The notes beneath the pieces were generated by a model. The model searched no databases. It was not told the origin of the DNA and was given only the letters and a program-made list of their open reading frames with translations. Below are positions 5,830 through 14,737 of a stretch of 18,453 nt of DNA, piece by piece. Where the stretch lies: contig SBBH01000125.1 of assembly GCA_005239795.1 (NCBI GenBank), forward strand, positions 1 through 18,453, read 5' to 3'. A program made the translations under genes and the position numbers. Origin of the DNA: Planctomycetales bacterium (GTDB taxonomy: Bacteria > Planctomycetota > SBBH01). How positions within the stretch are numbered: position 1 is the first letter of the stretch; each line of letters opens with the position of its first letter.

Positions 5830-8322
5830 TCATTCCAGCCTGAACTTCCGCGGCCAATTCTGGATTCCCCGTTGGATGTCCCGTTGCAGGGGATGGTGGG
5901 GGGCGAGTTCCAGGGCGCGCTTCAAGTGCGCCACGGCGCGCAAGGGATCTTCATCGCGGATGCACAAGGCGAACTGGATGTGTGCCTCCGCATCGGCCGG
6001 ATCCACGAGCAGGAGAATTTCATAATCCCGGCGGGCACGCCCGCGGTCGCGGTGCGCCCGCGTGAGGAGGGACGCCCGTTTGTGGCGCAGGTGGGAGCTC
6101 TCATAGGCCAGGCGCAGCCCCTCGGCATATTTCGCGAGGGCCCCGTCGACATCTTTCCGGGCGGCGAGCTGGTCCCCTTCCTTTGAGAGGCGCTGGGCCT
6201 GGCGCCTTGCCACCGGATCGAGCTCCTCGGGGGAGCGTTCGGGGATATGAGGAAGGAGTTGAGGAATCGCCGGATGGGCGGGGGCGCGCATTTGCAAGCG
6301 CTCGGCGAAGAAACGCGCGGCCGGGAGATCCCCCGCCCGAAGGGCCAGGTCTGCCAGGGCCGTCCAGGCGTCGCCGGATTCGCTTGCCCAGAAGGCCGCC
6401 GCCAGGAGGGCCGAGAAGGTTTGGTCGAAGGCGGCGCGATCCATCGAGGAGTCTTGAACGAGGCTCCGGTAGCGCAGGGACGCCACTTGATCCCGAAGAG
6501 GAGCCTGCGTGGGATTCAATCTCAGCCACTTGTCGCCGATCCGGATCATCTGTTCCAATGACTCGGAACGCACGGCGTCGTTCCATTGGTGGGCGTAAAC
6601 GAAGGTGAGAGCATCTGCGAAGGGAGCGGGGATGTGCAGCGTATCAGCGTATCGCCAGAGGCGCTTGCAGGCTTCTTCGGCATTCTGGAGGAAAAGCAAG
6701 GTGCGTTTGTCGGGGTCGCGCGCATTCTCCCCGATCTGTCCCAGCCGATGCTGATAGGTCTCGACCAGATTCAGAAGATCCTGCGTCCTGTTCGACCCCA
6801 TCGTTTGGTAGGGGATCTCGCGCGCCTCGCGCGGCTCCGGGGGCGCGGCCAGCACCTCGCCGGTCGGGGCCTCCGGGGCGTGACGTTCGGTGATCGCAAG
6901 CGCCCGCAGAATCCAATCCGGCTCGGGGAGCCAGAAAAGCGCCGTCAGGCCCGCCACGCTCCCAGCCAGCAGAAGCGCGCGCGCCAGGGCGCGCTGCCGC
7001 AGGGTTTCCCAGAAGCGTTCGAGGGCGAACGCCGCGAAAGGGATCCAGAACGGGATCGCCTGCAGGCGGAAGCGCGAGCAGACATAGGTCAGGACGACGG
7101 AGAGCGCTGAAGCGAGAGCAAATAGATAGAGGAGCGCCAGCCGGCGTCGGTCGCGCCACGCCGCCGCCGCCCCGACGATCGCGAGAGCGCCGTAGAGCGC
7201 CGCATGTGAGGTGGGGAGATTCAAGAGGGGCGAATAGACCCGCCAGGTATAGAAGGAATGGTTGTCCGGGACCTCGTAATCGGAGAAGAACCAATAGATC
7301 TTGCGCAGGTAAAGCCTGCCGAATTCCACGGGGTCCGACAGGAACCACCGCCAGATCCGCCGGGCGGCTTCTGTGAGGGTGAGAGGCCCTTTCACCATGA
7401 AGTCAAACGTTTCCGGGACAGGGCGATAGCCGGGGACCGTGCAGTCGGGATGGTTCCCGAGGGCGATCTCAAACGGCCCCTGGACGCTCACCGTGAAGGC
7501 GTTTCGTGTGGTGCCGGGCGGCGGGGGGTTCGTGATCGGGAGCCGGCGGCTGTTGCGCCAAGCCAAGGGAAGGCAGAGCGCGGCGAAGAGGATCCCGGCC
7601 GCGCCAATCCACGCCCAGCGCTTGGCGGGGGGGAAAGAGGCCAATGCCCAACGGTAGGAGAAATAAACGGCGACAGGAACGAACAGGATCGCGTTCGTAC
7701 GGCATTGGTAGGTGAGCGAAAGAAGGAGGGCTGCCAGGCAGAGGTTGCCGCCTGTGGGCGCGCGCGCCAGGCGCCCGAGCGCCGCGAACGTCGCGAGTGA
7801 CAACCATGCCGCCGGAAACTCGCGCGAGAGGAGTGCCTCATGGAATAGGATCGGGCCGCAGAGGGTGTAGAGAAGGGAGCTTATGACCCCGACGCGCCGG
7901 GAAAAATAGCGCGATGCCTCGACATACAGGATGAGTGAGGCCAAAGCGCCAAACAAGAGATGCGTCCCCCGCGCGACGAGGAAGATCGGATATTCGTCGG
8001 CGTCCGGCGAGCCTCCCCCGGCCGCCCACCATACCACGCCCAGCGCATATTTGTAGAGGGCGGAATACATTTCGTTCCCTGAGGGTGCCCAGAGGTCTCC
8101 TTGCGCGAATGCCTTGGCCCCGGCGTAGAAATTGTGCTGGTCGAAGACATGCGGTATGAAGTCAAAGTAGGGAATCTCCTGGATGTGGTGCAGGTAGAGC
8201 CCCCGCACGAGGAGCGCGAACGCAAACAGAAAAAAAGGAACGGGACCCGCCCGGCGCGCCGCCGCGCGGAGTCGCGCGGGCCATAAGAGGGGAAGTGCCA
8301 TTTCCGGCGGGGACGTTGGCAC
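5830..8322 (-). CDS. GT-C (GT39/ArnT-like) membrane glycosyltransferase with C-terminal TPR region
   Basis: An 830-aa protein. Residues ~25-480 hold about ten or more hydrophobic segments with the opening typical of PMT/ArnT-type GT-C enzymes: a first helix, then an extracytoplasmic loop rich in acidic and aromatic residues (PYFDFIPHVFDQHNF, ~51-65). Such enzymes transfer sugars from polyprenyl-phosphate donors on the outer face of the inner membrane. From ~500 on it is soluble and helical, with TPR-like repeats near the end (AKYAEGLRLAYESSHLRHKR, then AHIQFALCIRDEDPLRAVAH and LKRALELAPHHP). Start: GTG 8322, behind TATGCT with 8 nt spacing. Substrate and donor are unknown. Converges with the PpiC gene (13-bp gap) and diverges from a second GT-C gene. 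Confidence 0.75.
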   Translation of the reverse strand: MPTSPPEMALPLLWPARLRAAARRAGPVPFFLFAFALLVRGLYLHHIQEIPYFDFIPHVFDQHNFYAGAKAFAQGDLWAPSGNEMYSALYKYALGVVWWAAGGGSPDADEYPIFLVARGTHLLFGALASLILYVEASRYFSRRVGVISSLLYTLCGPILFHEALLSREFPAAWLSLATFAALGRLARAPTGGNLCLAALLLSLTYQCRTNAILFVPVAVYFSYRWALASFPPAKRWAWIGAAGILFAALCLPLAWRNSRRLPITNPPPPGTTRNAFTVSVQGPFEIALGNHPDCTVPGYRPVPETFDFMVKGPLTLTEAARRIWRWFLSDPVEFGRLYLRKIYWFFSDYEVPDNHSFYTWRVYSPLLNLPTSHAALYGALAIVGAAAAWRDRRRLALLYLFALASALSVVLTYVCSRFRLQAIPFWIPFAAFALERFWETLRQRALARALLLAGSVAGLTALFWLPEPDWILRALAITERHAPEAPTGEVLAAPPEPREAREIPYQTMGSNRTQDLLNLVETYQHRLGQIGENARDPDKRTLLFLQNAEEACKRLWRYADTLHIPAPFADALTFVYAHQWNDAVRSESLEQMIRIGDKWLRLNPTQAPLRDQVASLRYRSLVQDSSMDRAAFDQTFSALLAAAFWASESGDAWTALADLALRAGDLPAARFFAERLQMRAPAHPAIPQLLPHIPERSPEELDPVARRQAQRLSKEGDQLAARKDVDGALAKYAEGLRLAYESSHLRHKRASLLTRAHRDRGRARRDYEILLLVDPADAEAHIQFALCIRDEDPLRAVAHLKRALELAPHHPLQRDIQRGIQNWPRKFRLE

Positions 8323-8330
8323 GGGGGAAG

Positions 8331-8336
8331 AGCATA
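8331..8336 (-). promoter_or_regulatory. -10 box of the GT-C/TPR gene
   Basis: TATGCT, a four-of-six match, 8 nt before GTG 8322; no Shine-Dalgarno. Supports the start choice but is weak alone. Confidence 0.35.
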
Positions 8337-8393
8337 CGGCTAGGCGCCGCGGCGGCCAAGGGAGGGACCGTGGGGCCGGCGAAGTCCATCGGG

Positions 8394-8399
8394 TAGACT
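8394..8399 (+). promoter_or_regulatory. -10 box of the second GT-C gene
   Basis: TAGACT, a four-of-six match, 9 nt before ATG 8409; no Shine-Dalgarno. Confidence 0.3.
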
Positions 8400-8408
8400 C
8401 GCCGGCGC

Positions 8409-10019
8409 ATGGGGCCTGTCCGCTCCACTCTCAAGACGTGCGTGCGCGAGCATCGCGTATTTCTCGTGATCGTCTTTGTTTTCCTGGTCACGCGCCTTTG
8501 GAACATCGACAGGCTTGACGTGGTGCATGACGAGTGCATGTACCTGTCATGGACGGGGGCGATCGCCGACGACTGGGGTCGCGCTTTCCTCCCCCAAATC
8601 GATGGAAAGACCCCCCTGTATTACTGGATCGCGGCGCTCTGGCCGGGGCTTTGGGACAATCCTTTGGTCGCCTGCCGCCAGGTGAGCGCTTTTTCGGGGT
8701 TGGCGGCGGTGGCGGCGGTCTATGCCCTAGGGAGGCGTTTTTTCGATAAGCGCACCGGCCTTCTGGCAGCTTTTCTCTACACCTTTTCCCCCTATCCTCT
8801 TTTCTTGGAGCGGATGGCCTTGGTGGATGCCCTTCTGTCGGCGATCGGGCTTTGGACGCTCTGGTCGGTTCTCTCCCTGCTTCGGCTTGCGATCCCATTT
8901 CGCAAGGGGGCGCTTCTGACGGCGCTCTTGGCGGCTGCGGGATACCTCACCAAACCCCCGGCTCTTCTCTGGGGTGTCTCGATCGCGGCCGTGGCGCTCA
9001 TTCTGGCGCGTGATCCCAAAACTCCCCTGTCATTTAGGAAAAGGGCGTTGGTGGTCGCCGCGTCGGCCGCGGGGCTTGTCGGGGGGATTTTGCTCTGCCT
9101 TTCAGCGGATCTCGATGGGGTTTATAGCAAACGGGACCGCATCTTCGTGCATACGCCGTTTCAGGGACATTATTGGATGACCGTGAAGGAGATTCTGGGA
9201 TTACCTTTTGCGACGTGGGGGGATAACGCCGTCCGGATCGCGTCCTACCTGGCGGCCTACCTTCCCTGGACCTTTTGGGTTCCGTTGACCGTCGGATGCA
9301 TCGGAAGCGGGCTGGCGGGGGGAGCGATCGGCCTCTGGTTTGCCGTCCCCGCTCTTGTGGTGGGAGTCGTCCTGAACGATCCGCACTCGCGGTTTTTGCT
9401 CTTTGCGGCAGCGCCCCTAGTGATCCTGGCGGCCCGGGGGATCGCGATGCTTTCGTGGCGGTTCCCCGTCGGGGCGGGGACCTTGGAAGTTCCCTCCAAG
9501 GCCGCCTGGTTTCTTTCGGCTTTTGTGTCGATCCCTGGAATCGTCTTCGCCTGGGACCTGGCGACGGAGCCCCACCGCGCCGGCTGGATCGAACAGGACA
9601 GAACCGAGTACATCACCGGAGAACTGGCTGGGAACGGTTTGGGCGAGGCGGTCGCGTTCATTGAAAAAGAGGCACAAGAAGGTCCTCTCGATCTTTTTGT
9701 CTATCACTTGTGGGGTGTGCCGTCGGATCTCGCCCAGGCGCATTTTCGGCACAGCCCCTCCGTGCGCGTCTGGATGGTCCATTGGGGGGATCGGATCCTC
9801 GACGGCCATCCGCCTCAAATGCATGTGGTGCGCAACCAGTACACGCACGAGATGAGCCCGCTCGATTTCACGCGGATCAGACGCGCTTATCTCTTGATAC
9901 GTCACGATTATGCTCGGGAGGAGAATCTGCGCCGCCTCAATCCAGGGGCGGAGCGCCTGCGGGGATTCGGGTTGACGCCCGATGGCATCGAGAAGTTCGT
10001 CCTCTGGAAGCTTAGGTAG
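8409..10019 (+). CDS. GT39/ArnT-type glycosyltransferase (PMT family)
   Basis: A 536-aa polytopic inner-membrane protein. After a first transmembrane helix (~17-30) comes the family signature: an acidic pair in VVHDECMYLSW (Asp41-Glu42), then DGKTPLYYWIAAL (~65-77) and, after further helices, FLERMALVDALL (~128-140). This order (DE..., G-K-PP/PL-YYW, E/D-R-M-L-D) is the ArnT/PMT pattern. Members move a sugar from an undecaprenyl-phosphate carrier onto lipid A, protein or another polymer. About ten hydrophobic segments precede a soluble C-terminal part (~390-536). The acceptor cannot be read from sequence. The gene overlaps the methyltransferase tail-to-tail by 8 bp. Confidence 0.85.
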   Translation: MGPVRSTLKTCVREHRVFLVIVFVFLVTRLWNIDRLDVVHDECMYLSWTGAIADDWGRAFLPQIDGKTPLYYWIAALWPGLWDNPLVACRQVSAFSGLAAVAAVYALGRRFFDKRTGLLAAFLYTFSPYPLFLERMALVDALLSAIGLWTLWSVLSLLRLAIPFRKGALLTALLAAAGYLTKPPALLWGVSIAAVALILARDPKTPLSFRKRALVVAASAAGLVGGILLCLSADLDGVYSKRDRIFVHTPFQGHYWMTVKEILGLPFATWGDNAVRIASYLAAYLPWTFWVPLTVGCIGSGLAGGAIGLWFAVPALVVGVVLNDPHSRFLLFAAAPLVILAARGIAMLSWRFPVGAGTLEVPSKAAWFLSAFVSIPGIVFAWDLATEPHRAGWIEQDRTEYITGELAGNGLGEAVAFIEKEAQEGPLDLFVYHLWGVPSDLAQAHFRHSPSVRVWMVHWGDRILDGHPPQMHVVRNQYTHEMSPLDFTRIRRAYLLIRHDYAREENLRRLNPGAERLRGFGLTPDGIEKFVLWKLR

Positions 10020-10899
10020 AGCGGTTTCCGGGTTTTCGCGCGTAGATGAGGACGCGCCCCGGCAGGCCTACCGCGCCGCCCGCTACGAACATCGACCACA
10101 ACAGCACGCGCTCTCCCCAATGGAGGGCGTACCGGCCGAGATAAGGGCGCGCCCCTTCGACGCGAAGGATCTCGAAGCCGGCCGATGAGAGAAGCCGCGC
10201 GAGGCTCCCGGGCGAGAAATAGAAAAGATGGTTGGGCACGTAGAGTTTTTCTGCCGTGGAGCGCGCCATTCCCCTCTGCGCCGCCGCATCGACCAGACGG
10301 AAAAGGAGGTTGTGGCAGTTCGGAAGCGCCACGAAAAGGATCCCCTCGGGGGCGAGCGTCTCGTAGGCACGGCGCGCAAACGCCAGGGGATCGCACACAT
10401 GTTCCAGGACGTCCCACATTGTAATGACGTCCATTTTTCGCGATAGCGGGGCCTCGTTGAAATCCCCCGTCGTGATTTCTAGGCCGAACTCTCGGCGAGC
10501 GGTTTCGGCGGCTTCCGGGGCGAGATCCACTCCCCCAGGGGTCCATCCCGCCTCTTGTGCCAGGTGGAGATACAGGCCTGTTCCCACGCCGACATCGAGG
10601 AGGGTTTTTCCGGGAGAGTACTCGGAAAGTTTCCTGAGATTGTCGCGGTAAGCCCGTACCAGGAAATCTTCCGAGAAATTTTTTCCATGCTTTAGGAACA
10701 TCCCCCGGGTCTCAGGGAGAAGTCCTTCGACGAACGCCTTGCGCTCGGCGCGGCGGATGGCGTCGAGAGAGGGGAGGGGATCCACCCAGCGCAGATCGCA
10801 TGTCGGGCAGCGCACGATCGAGCGCTCCATCAACGCCAAGTACGCCAGAGGAGGGTTGGCGCACACAGGGCAGGCCGTGCCGGAGGGGGGGGAGAGCAT
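10012..10899 (-). CDS. SAM-dependent class I methyltransferase with N-terminal zinc ribbon
   Basis: A 295-aa protein. Two knuckles CPVC (Cys10, Cys13) and CPTC (Cys31, Cys34) form a probable zinc ribbon. The Rossmann methyltransferase core starts with motif I LLDVGVGTGLY (~100-110), then GVDLAPEAAETARREF, TGDFNEAP, and DVITMWDVLEHVCDP as motif IV with the following helix. This zinc-ribbon plus UbiE/Methyltransf_23 layout is common in surface-polysaccharide and nucleotide-sugar clusters. The ATG overlaps the stop of the upstream membrane protein (TGATG), so translation is coupled and it is part of the gatC-gatA-GT-C operon. A sugar or lipid-linked glycan target is likely but not shown. Confidence 0.82.
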   Translation of the reverse strand: MLSPPSGTACPVCANPPLAYLALMERSIVRCPTCDLRWVDPLPSLDAIRRAERKAFVEGLLPETRGMFLKHGKNFSEDFLVRAYRDNLRKLSEYSPGKTLLDVGVGTGLYLHLAQEAGWTPGGVDLAPEAAETARREFGLEITTGDFNEAPLSRKMDVITMWDVLEHVCDPLAFARRAYETLAPEGILFVALPNCHNLLFRLVDAAAQRGMARSTAEKLYVPNHLFYFSPGSLARLLSSAGFEILRVEGARPYLGRYALHWGERVLLWSMFVAGGAVGLPGRVLIYARKPGNRST

Positions 10900-12860
10900 C
10901 AGCGGGATGCGCCGGGTAGGGATTCAAGAAGGGTTTTCGCCTGCTCCGCATAATCGGGGTAGCGGGAGACCACGTTTTCGAGGAGCTGACGGGCCTTCTC
11001 GACAGCCCCCTTTTCGGCGAGTTGCCGGGCCAGCCGGAGATCCATGTCCGGCTGATCCCGGCCCAGTGTGCGTCCTAAGGTCCAGGCGCGGGGGATCAGG
11101 TTGTCGAGAGGGTGGTCGTAAATCCCATTGACCCTCTCGCACGCCCGGATCTTGCTGACGAGAACAGCATAGAGGAGATCCGGCGGTTTGCGGGGGGGAA
11201 AAAGGCCGATCCAGAGGACAGGCGCAAGGCAGAGCATCCCCGCCCCCCAGGCCCAGGGAGTAAGCCGATCGGCGCGGCCGGCGGAGGCGGTCGGCGCCGG
11301 CGTGGTTAGAAGGTTCCAGGCGAGGCAGGCCGCGGCCAGGAAGAGGGCCATCGCGAGCGGCAGGAGCACCAGGAAATGAAAGTCGGCCAGATCCTGGCAC
11401 CGGAACCCTTCCTTGAGGACGATCGGAAGCCAGGCTGACGAGCGCAAAAGGAGTGACGGTTCTCCGAGAATCTCCGGAATGTTGGTGAACGCCTTCCAGG
11501 TGAACGCCGGCTCGTTATGCTCCATCCAGGTCTTGTGCTGAAGGATCTGGAGGTACTGCCAGCCGACGGCCAGAATCCCTGCCGCGATCGCCCCTCTTGT
11601 CCATCCTCGCGGGGTGACAATCTGGGCATAAAAAACGGCGAGCCCCATCGCGATGAAAGGGAGTGCCGCCGCGAAATAGCGGTATCCGAATCCGTTTCCC
11701 CAGTTTCCGAACATCAGCACCATCGCGATGAGAAGCCCTAGGTAGACGAGGGTCACGGTGGACAGGAACGCGCGTGTCTTAAAGCGCTGCCAGAGGCCCC
11801 AGGCGGCCGGCCCCCAGAGCGGCATGGTCCAGAGGAGGCCGTATCGGGAGCCGACGAACATTTCCCAGAGCGATTTCAGATCCCCCAGGCGTGAAAATCC
11901 ATCAGCCGAGAGGACATTGTCCGTGCTGTAGTCGGGGTCCCCTGAAGGGCCAAAAGGGCGGCCGAAGAGAGTCAAAGACGCAAGGGCTTGCGCCGCGTAG
12001 AGGGGGGCAAATCCCAGCATCCAGGGGACCAAGCGCTTTCTGGCGGCGCGCCACAGATCCGCGGAAGGCCACGTGCGAAATTCCTTGGGGAGAAGGTCCC
12101 CGAGAAAAACCGCCGCTGCCACGACAAGGATCAGGGGGCCGTTCAAGCGGATGATCGCCACGAGCCCTGTCGCGATCCCGAGGGCGAGCCAGCGCCACGC
12201 GATCTCCGGCGCCTCCCGGGCGCGCAGGGCCGTGAGCAGGAACAGTGACACGAGCGCCGCTTCCGGCCCATGGCTCATTTTGGTCTGTATGAAGCTGTAG
12301 AACGGGACCAGGCTTGAGAACCAACTGATCGCGGCGATCCAGAAGGCGGCGCGCTCCGAGGTGAAGCGCCGCAGGATCCGCGTCAAGCAGAGGACGCCCA
12401 GGAAGGCATAGACGACCGTCTCCAGCCCCGTGAGGGTCAGATAAGGGAAATCGTATCCGTCGAGCTCCATCGGGTGGCCGGTGCGCGCGTAGAAATAGGA
12501 CAAGCCATGTCCCAGGAAAAAGAAAGGGGCCCAGAGGAGCGCCGCCCCGATCGTCCAGTAGTTGCGCGCCACCCCCGTGGAGGTCGCCGTGAACGCTTGC
12601 ACGTTGAATTTCCAGTTGTTGGAAAAGTCGAGATCCCTGTCGAAGACGAGGGAGGGGAGATAGACGTAGTGTCCTCCTTCGTCGCTTCCGTCAAGCATGA
12701 TGAGCGAGTAGAAGGCGAAGGAAGAATCCCAAGGGCCCTGATGGAGTTTCTCGGGGACCCAGGGGGCGAAGCACCCCAGGGGGGTCCAGAGCAGGAAGGC
12801 GGCCAGGAAGATCCCGGCGAGGATCCAGGGGCGTCGGTCCGTGAAGGGGTTCCGGATCAC
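10899..12860 (-). CDS. Polytopic GT-C-like membrane protein with short helical tail
   Basis: A 653-aa integral membrane protein with a dozen or so hydrophobic segments. After the first helix (~13-28) a loop carries the acidic pair in GSDEGGHYVYLPSL (Asp60-Glu61), the place where GT-C enzymes keep their catalytic acidic residues. The last ~60 residues are soluble and helical (LARQLAEKGAVEKARQLLENV, then RYPDYAEQAKTLLESL), resembling a single TPR-like hairpin, a smaller version of the tail on the 830-aa protein. Start: GTG 12860, overlapping the gatA stop by 4 nt (GTGA), hence coupled. The stop overlaps the methyltransferase start. The exact family is uncertain; a glycosyltransferase role is inferred from the topology and neighbours. 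Confidence 0.68.
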   Translation of the reverse strand: MIRNPFTDRRPWILAGIFLAAFLLWTPLGCFAPWVPEKLHQGPWDSSFAFYSLIMLDGSDEGGHYVYLPSLVFDRDLDFSNNWKFNVQAFTATSTGVARNYWTIGAALLWAPFFFLGHGLSYFYARTGHPMELDGYDFPYLTLTGLETVVYAFLGVLCLTRILRRFTSERAAFWIAAISWFSSLVPFYSFIQTKMSHGPEAALVSLFLLTALRAREAPEIAWRWLALGIATGLVAIIRLNGPLILVVAAAVFLGDLLPKEFRTWPSADLWRAARKRLVPWMLGFAPLYAAQALASLTLFGRPFGPSGDPDYSTDNVLSADGFSRLGDLKSLWEMFVGSRYGLLWTMPLWGPAAWGLWQRFKTRAFLSTVTLVYLGLLIAMVLMFGNWGNGFGYRYFAAALPFIAMGLAVFYAQIVTPRGWTRGAIAAGILAVGWQYLQILQHKTWMEHNEPAFTWKAFTNIPEILGEPSLLLRSSAWLPIVLKEGFRCQDLADFHFLVLLPLAMALFLAAACLAWNLLTTPAPTASAGRADRLTPWAWGAGMLCLAPVLWIGLFPPRKPPDLLYAVLVSKIRACERVNGIYDHPLDNLIPRAWTLGRTLGRDQPDMDLRLARQLAEKGAVEKARQLLENVVSRYPDYAEQAKTLLESLPGASR

Positions 12861-14290
12861 GCAGCGCCGGCGCCGATCTCCTCGATGAGGCGCGCCGCCT
12901 GAAGGAGCCGCGTCTCCGCCAGCGAAGGAGCGGTGATCTGCAATCCCGTCGGGAGGGGCCCGGAGCCCGCGGGGACCGAGATCGCGGGAAGGCCCGCGAG
13001 GTTCGCCCCCACCGTGAAATAATCCGACAGGTACATCGCGAGCGGGTTGCTTGAGCGTTCTCCGAAACGGAAGGGGGGCTCGGGCGTCGTGGGGGTGAGG
13101 ATCACGTCGACCTCCTGGAACGCGTGCTCGTAGTCGGCGCGGATCAGCGCCCGGATTTTCTGCGCCTTGAGGTAATAGGCGTCATAGTAACCGCGCGAGA
13201 GCGCGAAGGTCCCGAGCAAGATCCGGCGCTTCACCTCCGGGCCGAATCCGCCGGGGTGCTCCCCACGGGAACGCATATAAAGGTCAAGCATGTCGGCGGG
13301 GGAAGCCGTCCGGTGCCCGTAACGCACGCCGTCGAAGCGGGCGAGGTTCGAGCTGGCCTCGCTTGGAGCGATGAGGTAGTAGGCGGGGATGCCGTACTGG
13401 AGGTGGGGAAGCGCGATTTTTCGGATCCGGTGGCCTCGGCTTTCGAGCGCCTGGGCGGCGCGGTCGACTGCGTCGGCGGTCGGAGACGCTTCCCTGGCGC
13501 CCGCGTCGACGAGACCCACCCGCAGGGCCGTCGGTTTTTCGCCGAGCGCCCGGGTATATAAAGGCCGCTCGCGCGGGATGCAGGTCGCGTCCCGCGCATC
13601 ATGGGGGGCGATCGCGTCGAGGAGCATCGCCGCCCCGGTGACGTCGCTCGCCAGAGGGCCGATCTGGTCCAAGGAAGAGGCAAACGCCACGAGCCCCCAA
13701 CGCGAGACGAGGCCGTAGGTGGGTTTCAAGCCCACGACACCGCAGAAGGCGGCCGGTTGGCGGATTGAGCCTCCGGTATCGGAGCCCAGCGCCAACTCGA
13801 CGTACCCGGCCGCGACGGCGGCGGCCGATCCCCCCGAGGAGCCGCCGGGAACGCGCGCGGGGTCGCGGGGATTTTTCGTCTTCTCGTAGGCGGAGTTTTC
13901 GGTGGAGGAGCCCATCGCGAACTCGTCCATGTTGGTCTTGCCGATCACGACCGCTCCGGCGCGCTCGAGGCATTCGACCACGTGGGCGTCGTAGGGAGGG
14001 ATGTAGTTTTCGAGGATCCGCGAGCCGCAGGTGGTGGGGATCCCTTTGGTGCAGAGGTTGTCCTTCAGGGCGATCGGGAGGCCGTGGAGGGGAAGCGCAT
14101 CATCCCCCTTGGGGAGGCGATCAAGCGCGTCGGCGCGCGCCAGGGCCGTCTCGGCCGAGACGTGGCGAAACGCCTGGATCCCGTCCGGGCCCGGATCGGT
14201 CGCGGCGATCTTTTGGAGCGCCTCCTCGACCAGCTCCCGACAGGAGATCTCCTTGGCGGCGATCCGGCGACGTATTTCTAAAGCCCCCAT
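12857..14290 (-). CDS. gatA: Asp/Glu-tRNA amidotransferase subunit A
   Basis: Glutaminase/amidase subunit of GatCAB, which turns misacylated Glu-tRNA(Gln) or Asp-tRNA(Asn) into Gln-/Asn-tRNA. The 477-aa protein from ATG 14290 has the amidase-signature triad: Lys76 (LPIALKDNLC), Ser151 in GGSSGGSAAAVAAG and Ser175 in GSDTGGSIRQPA. These numbers are each three lower than the published Lys79/Ser154/Ser178 of S. aureus GatA. An earlier in-frame ATG (14350) would run through heptad array C and is not believed. The gene follows gatC but is separated from it by about 150 bp of repeat. It is followed, with a 4-nt overlap, by a membrane protein instead of gatB, which must be elsewhere. Confidence 0.95.
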   Translation of the reverse strand: MGALEIRRRIAAKEISCRELVEEALQKIAATDPGPDGIQAFRHVSAETALARADALDRLPKGDDALPLHGLPIALKDNLCTKGIPTTCGSRILENYIPPYDAHVVECLERAGAVVIGKTNMDEFAMGSSTENSAYEKTKNPRDPARVPGGSSGGSAAAVAAGYVELALGSDTGGSIRQPAAFCGVVGLKPTYGLVSRWGLVAFASSLDQIGPLASDVTGAAMLLDAIAPHDARDATCIPRERPLYTRALGEKPTALRVGLVDAGAREASPTADAVDRAAQALESRGHRIRKIALPHLQYGIPAYYLIAPSEASSNLARFDGVRYGHRTASPADMLDLYMRSRGEHPGGFGPEVKRRILLGTFALSRGYYDAYYLKAQKIRALIRADYEHAFQEVDVILTPTTPEPPFRFGERSSNPLAMYLSDYFTVGANLAGLPAISVPAGSGPLPTGLQITAPSLAETRLLQAARLIEEIGAGAA

Positions 14291-14298
14291 GATTAAAG

Positions 14299-14422
14299 TC
14301 CAAAATCCCAAATCCCAAATAAGCTCCAAACCCCAAGTGTTAGGTGCCAAGCATGTTTGGAATTTGGTGCTTGGTATTTGGTGTTTATTTGGAGTTTGGT
14401 GCTTGGTGTTTGGAGTTTCCGA
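14299..14422. repeat. Inverted degenerate heptad array (locus C) between gatC and gatA
   Basis: Right half on the plus strand: TTTGGNN-type units at 14356, 14363, 14370 (CTTGGTA) and 14377, a 4-nt slip, then 14388, 14395, 14402 and 14409. Left half: complementary TCCCAAA-type units at 14299, 14306, 14313 and 14325, then CCCCAAG. The halves are head-to-head inverted and could fold into a long imperfect hairpin. The unit is fixed in TTTGG and variable in the other two bases. It fills nearly the whole gatC-gatA gap. Confidence 0.75.
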
Positions 14423-14443
14423 AAAATCAGGTCAAGCACAGTG

Positions 14444-14728
14444 CTAATCCTCCAAGACCTGCGGGACGGCAAAAAAATCCCAGGCCCGTTTGGGGGCACC
14501 CTTGAGCGCGTCGGCGGGAGGGAGCCCCGGCCGGGGTTTGTCTTCCCTGAGGGGCATCGCCAGCCCCGCGGCATGCCCCATGGCCGGTGCGGCCGCGGTG
14601 TCGACCTCCTTCAACTGCTCGACGTAGATGAGGATCCCCTCCATCTGGTGGCGCAGCGCTTCCTTCTCCTCGGGAGAGAGCGCCAGGCGCGCTAAGAGCG
14701 CCAGATCATCAAACTCAGAAGGACTCAT
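14444..14728 (-). CDS. gatC: Asp/Glu-tRNA amidotransferase subunit C
   Basis: Small helical subunit that clamps GatA to GatB. From ATG 14728 it is 94 aa, the standard GatC length. It opens with FDDLALLARLALSPEEKEAL, then MEGILIYVEQLKEVDTAAAPAMG, PLREDKPRPGL and a C-terminal AWDFFAVPQVLED, all in GatC order. In-frame starts further upstream exist inside the CCCATGG repeat (one adds seven residues, beginning MGHGFSP), so the repeat supplies alternative ATGs; the true start is not certain. A TAGAAT box lies at 14789-14784. The gene is co-oriented with the TatD fusion upstream and with gatA downstream. Confidence 0.88.
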   Translation of the reverse strand: MSPSEFDDLALLARLALSPEEKEALRHQMEGILIYVEQLKEVDTAAAPAMGHAAGLAMPLREDKPRPGLPPADALKGAPKRAWDFFAVPQVLED

Positions 14729-14737
14729 GGGAGAAAA

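Noticed and set aside
14299..14422. CRISPR array
   Set aside because: Units are 7 nt without spacers, degenerate and inverted; no cas genes in the window.
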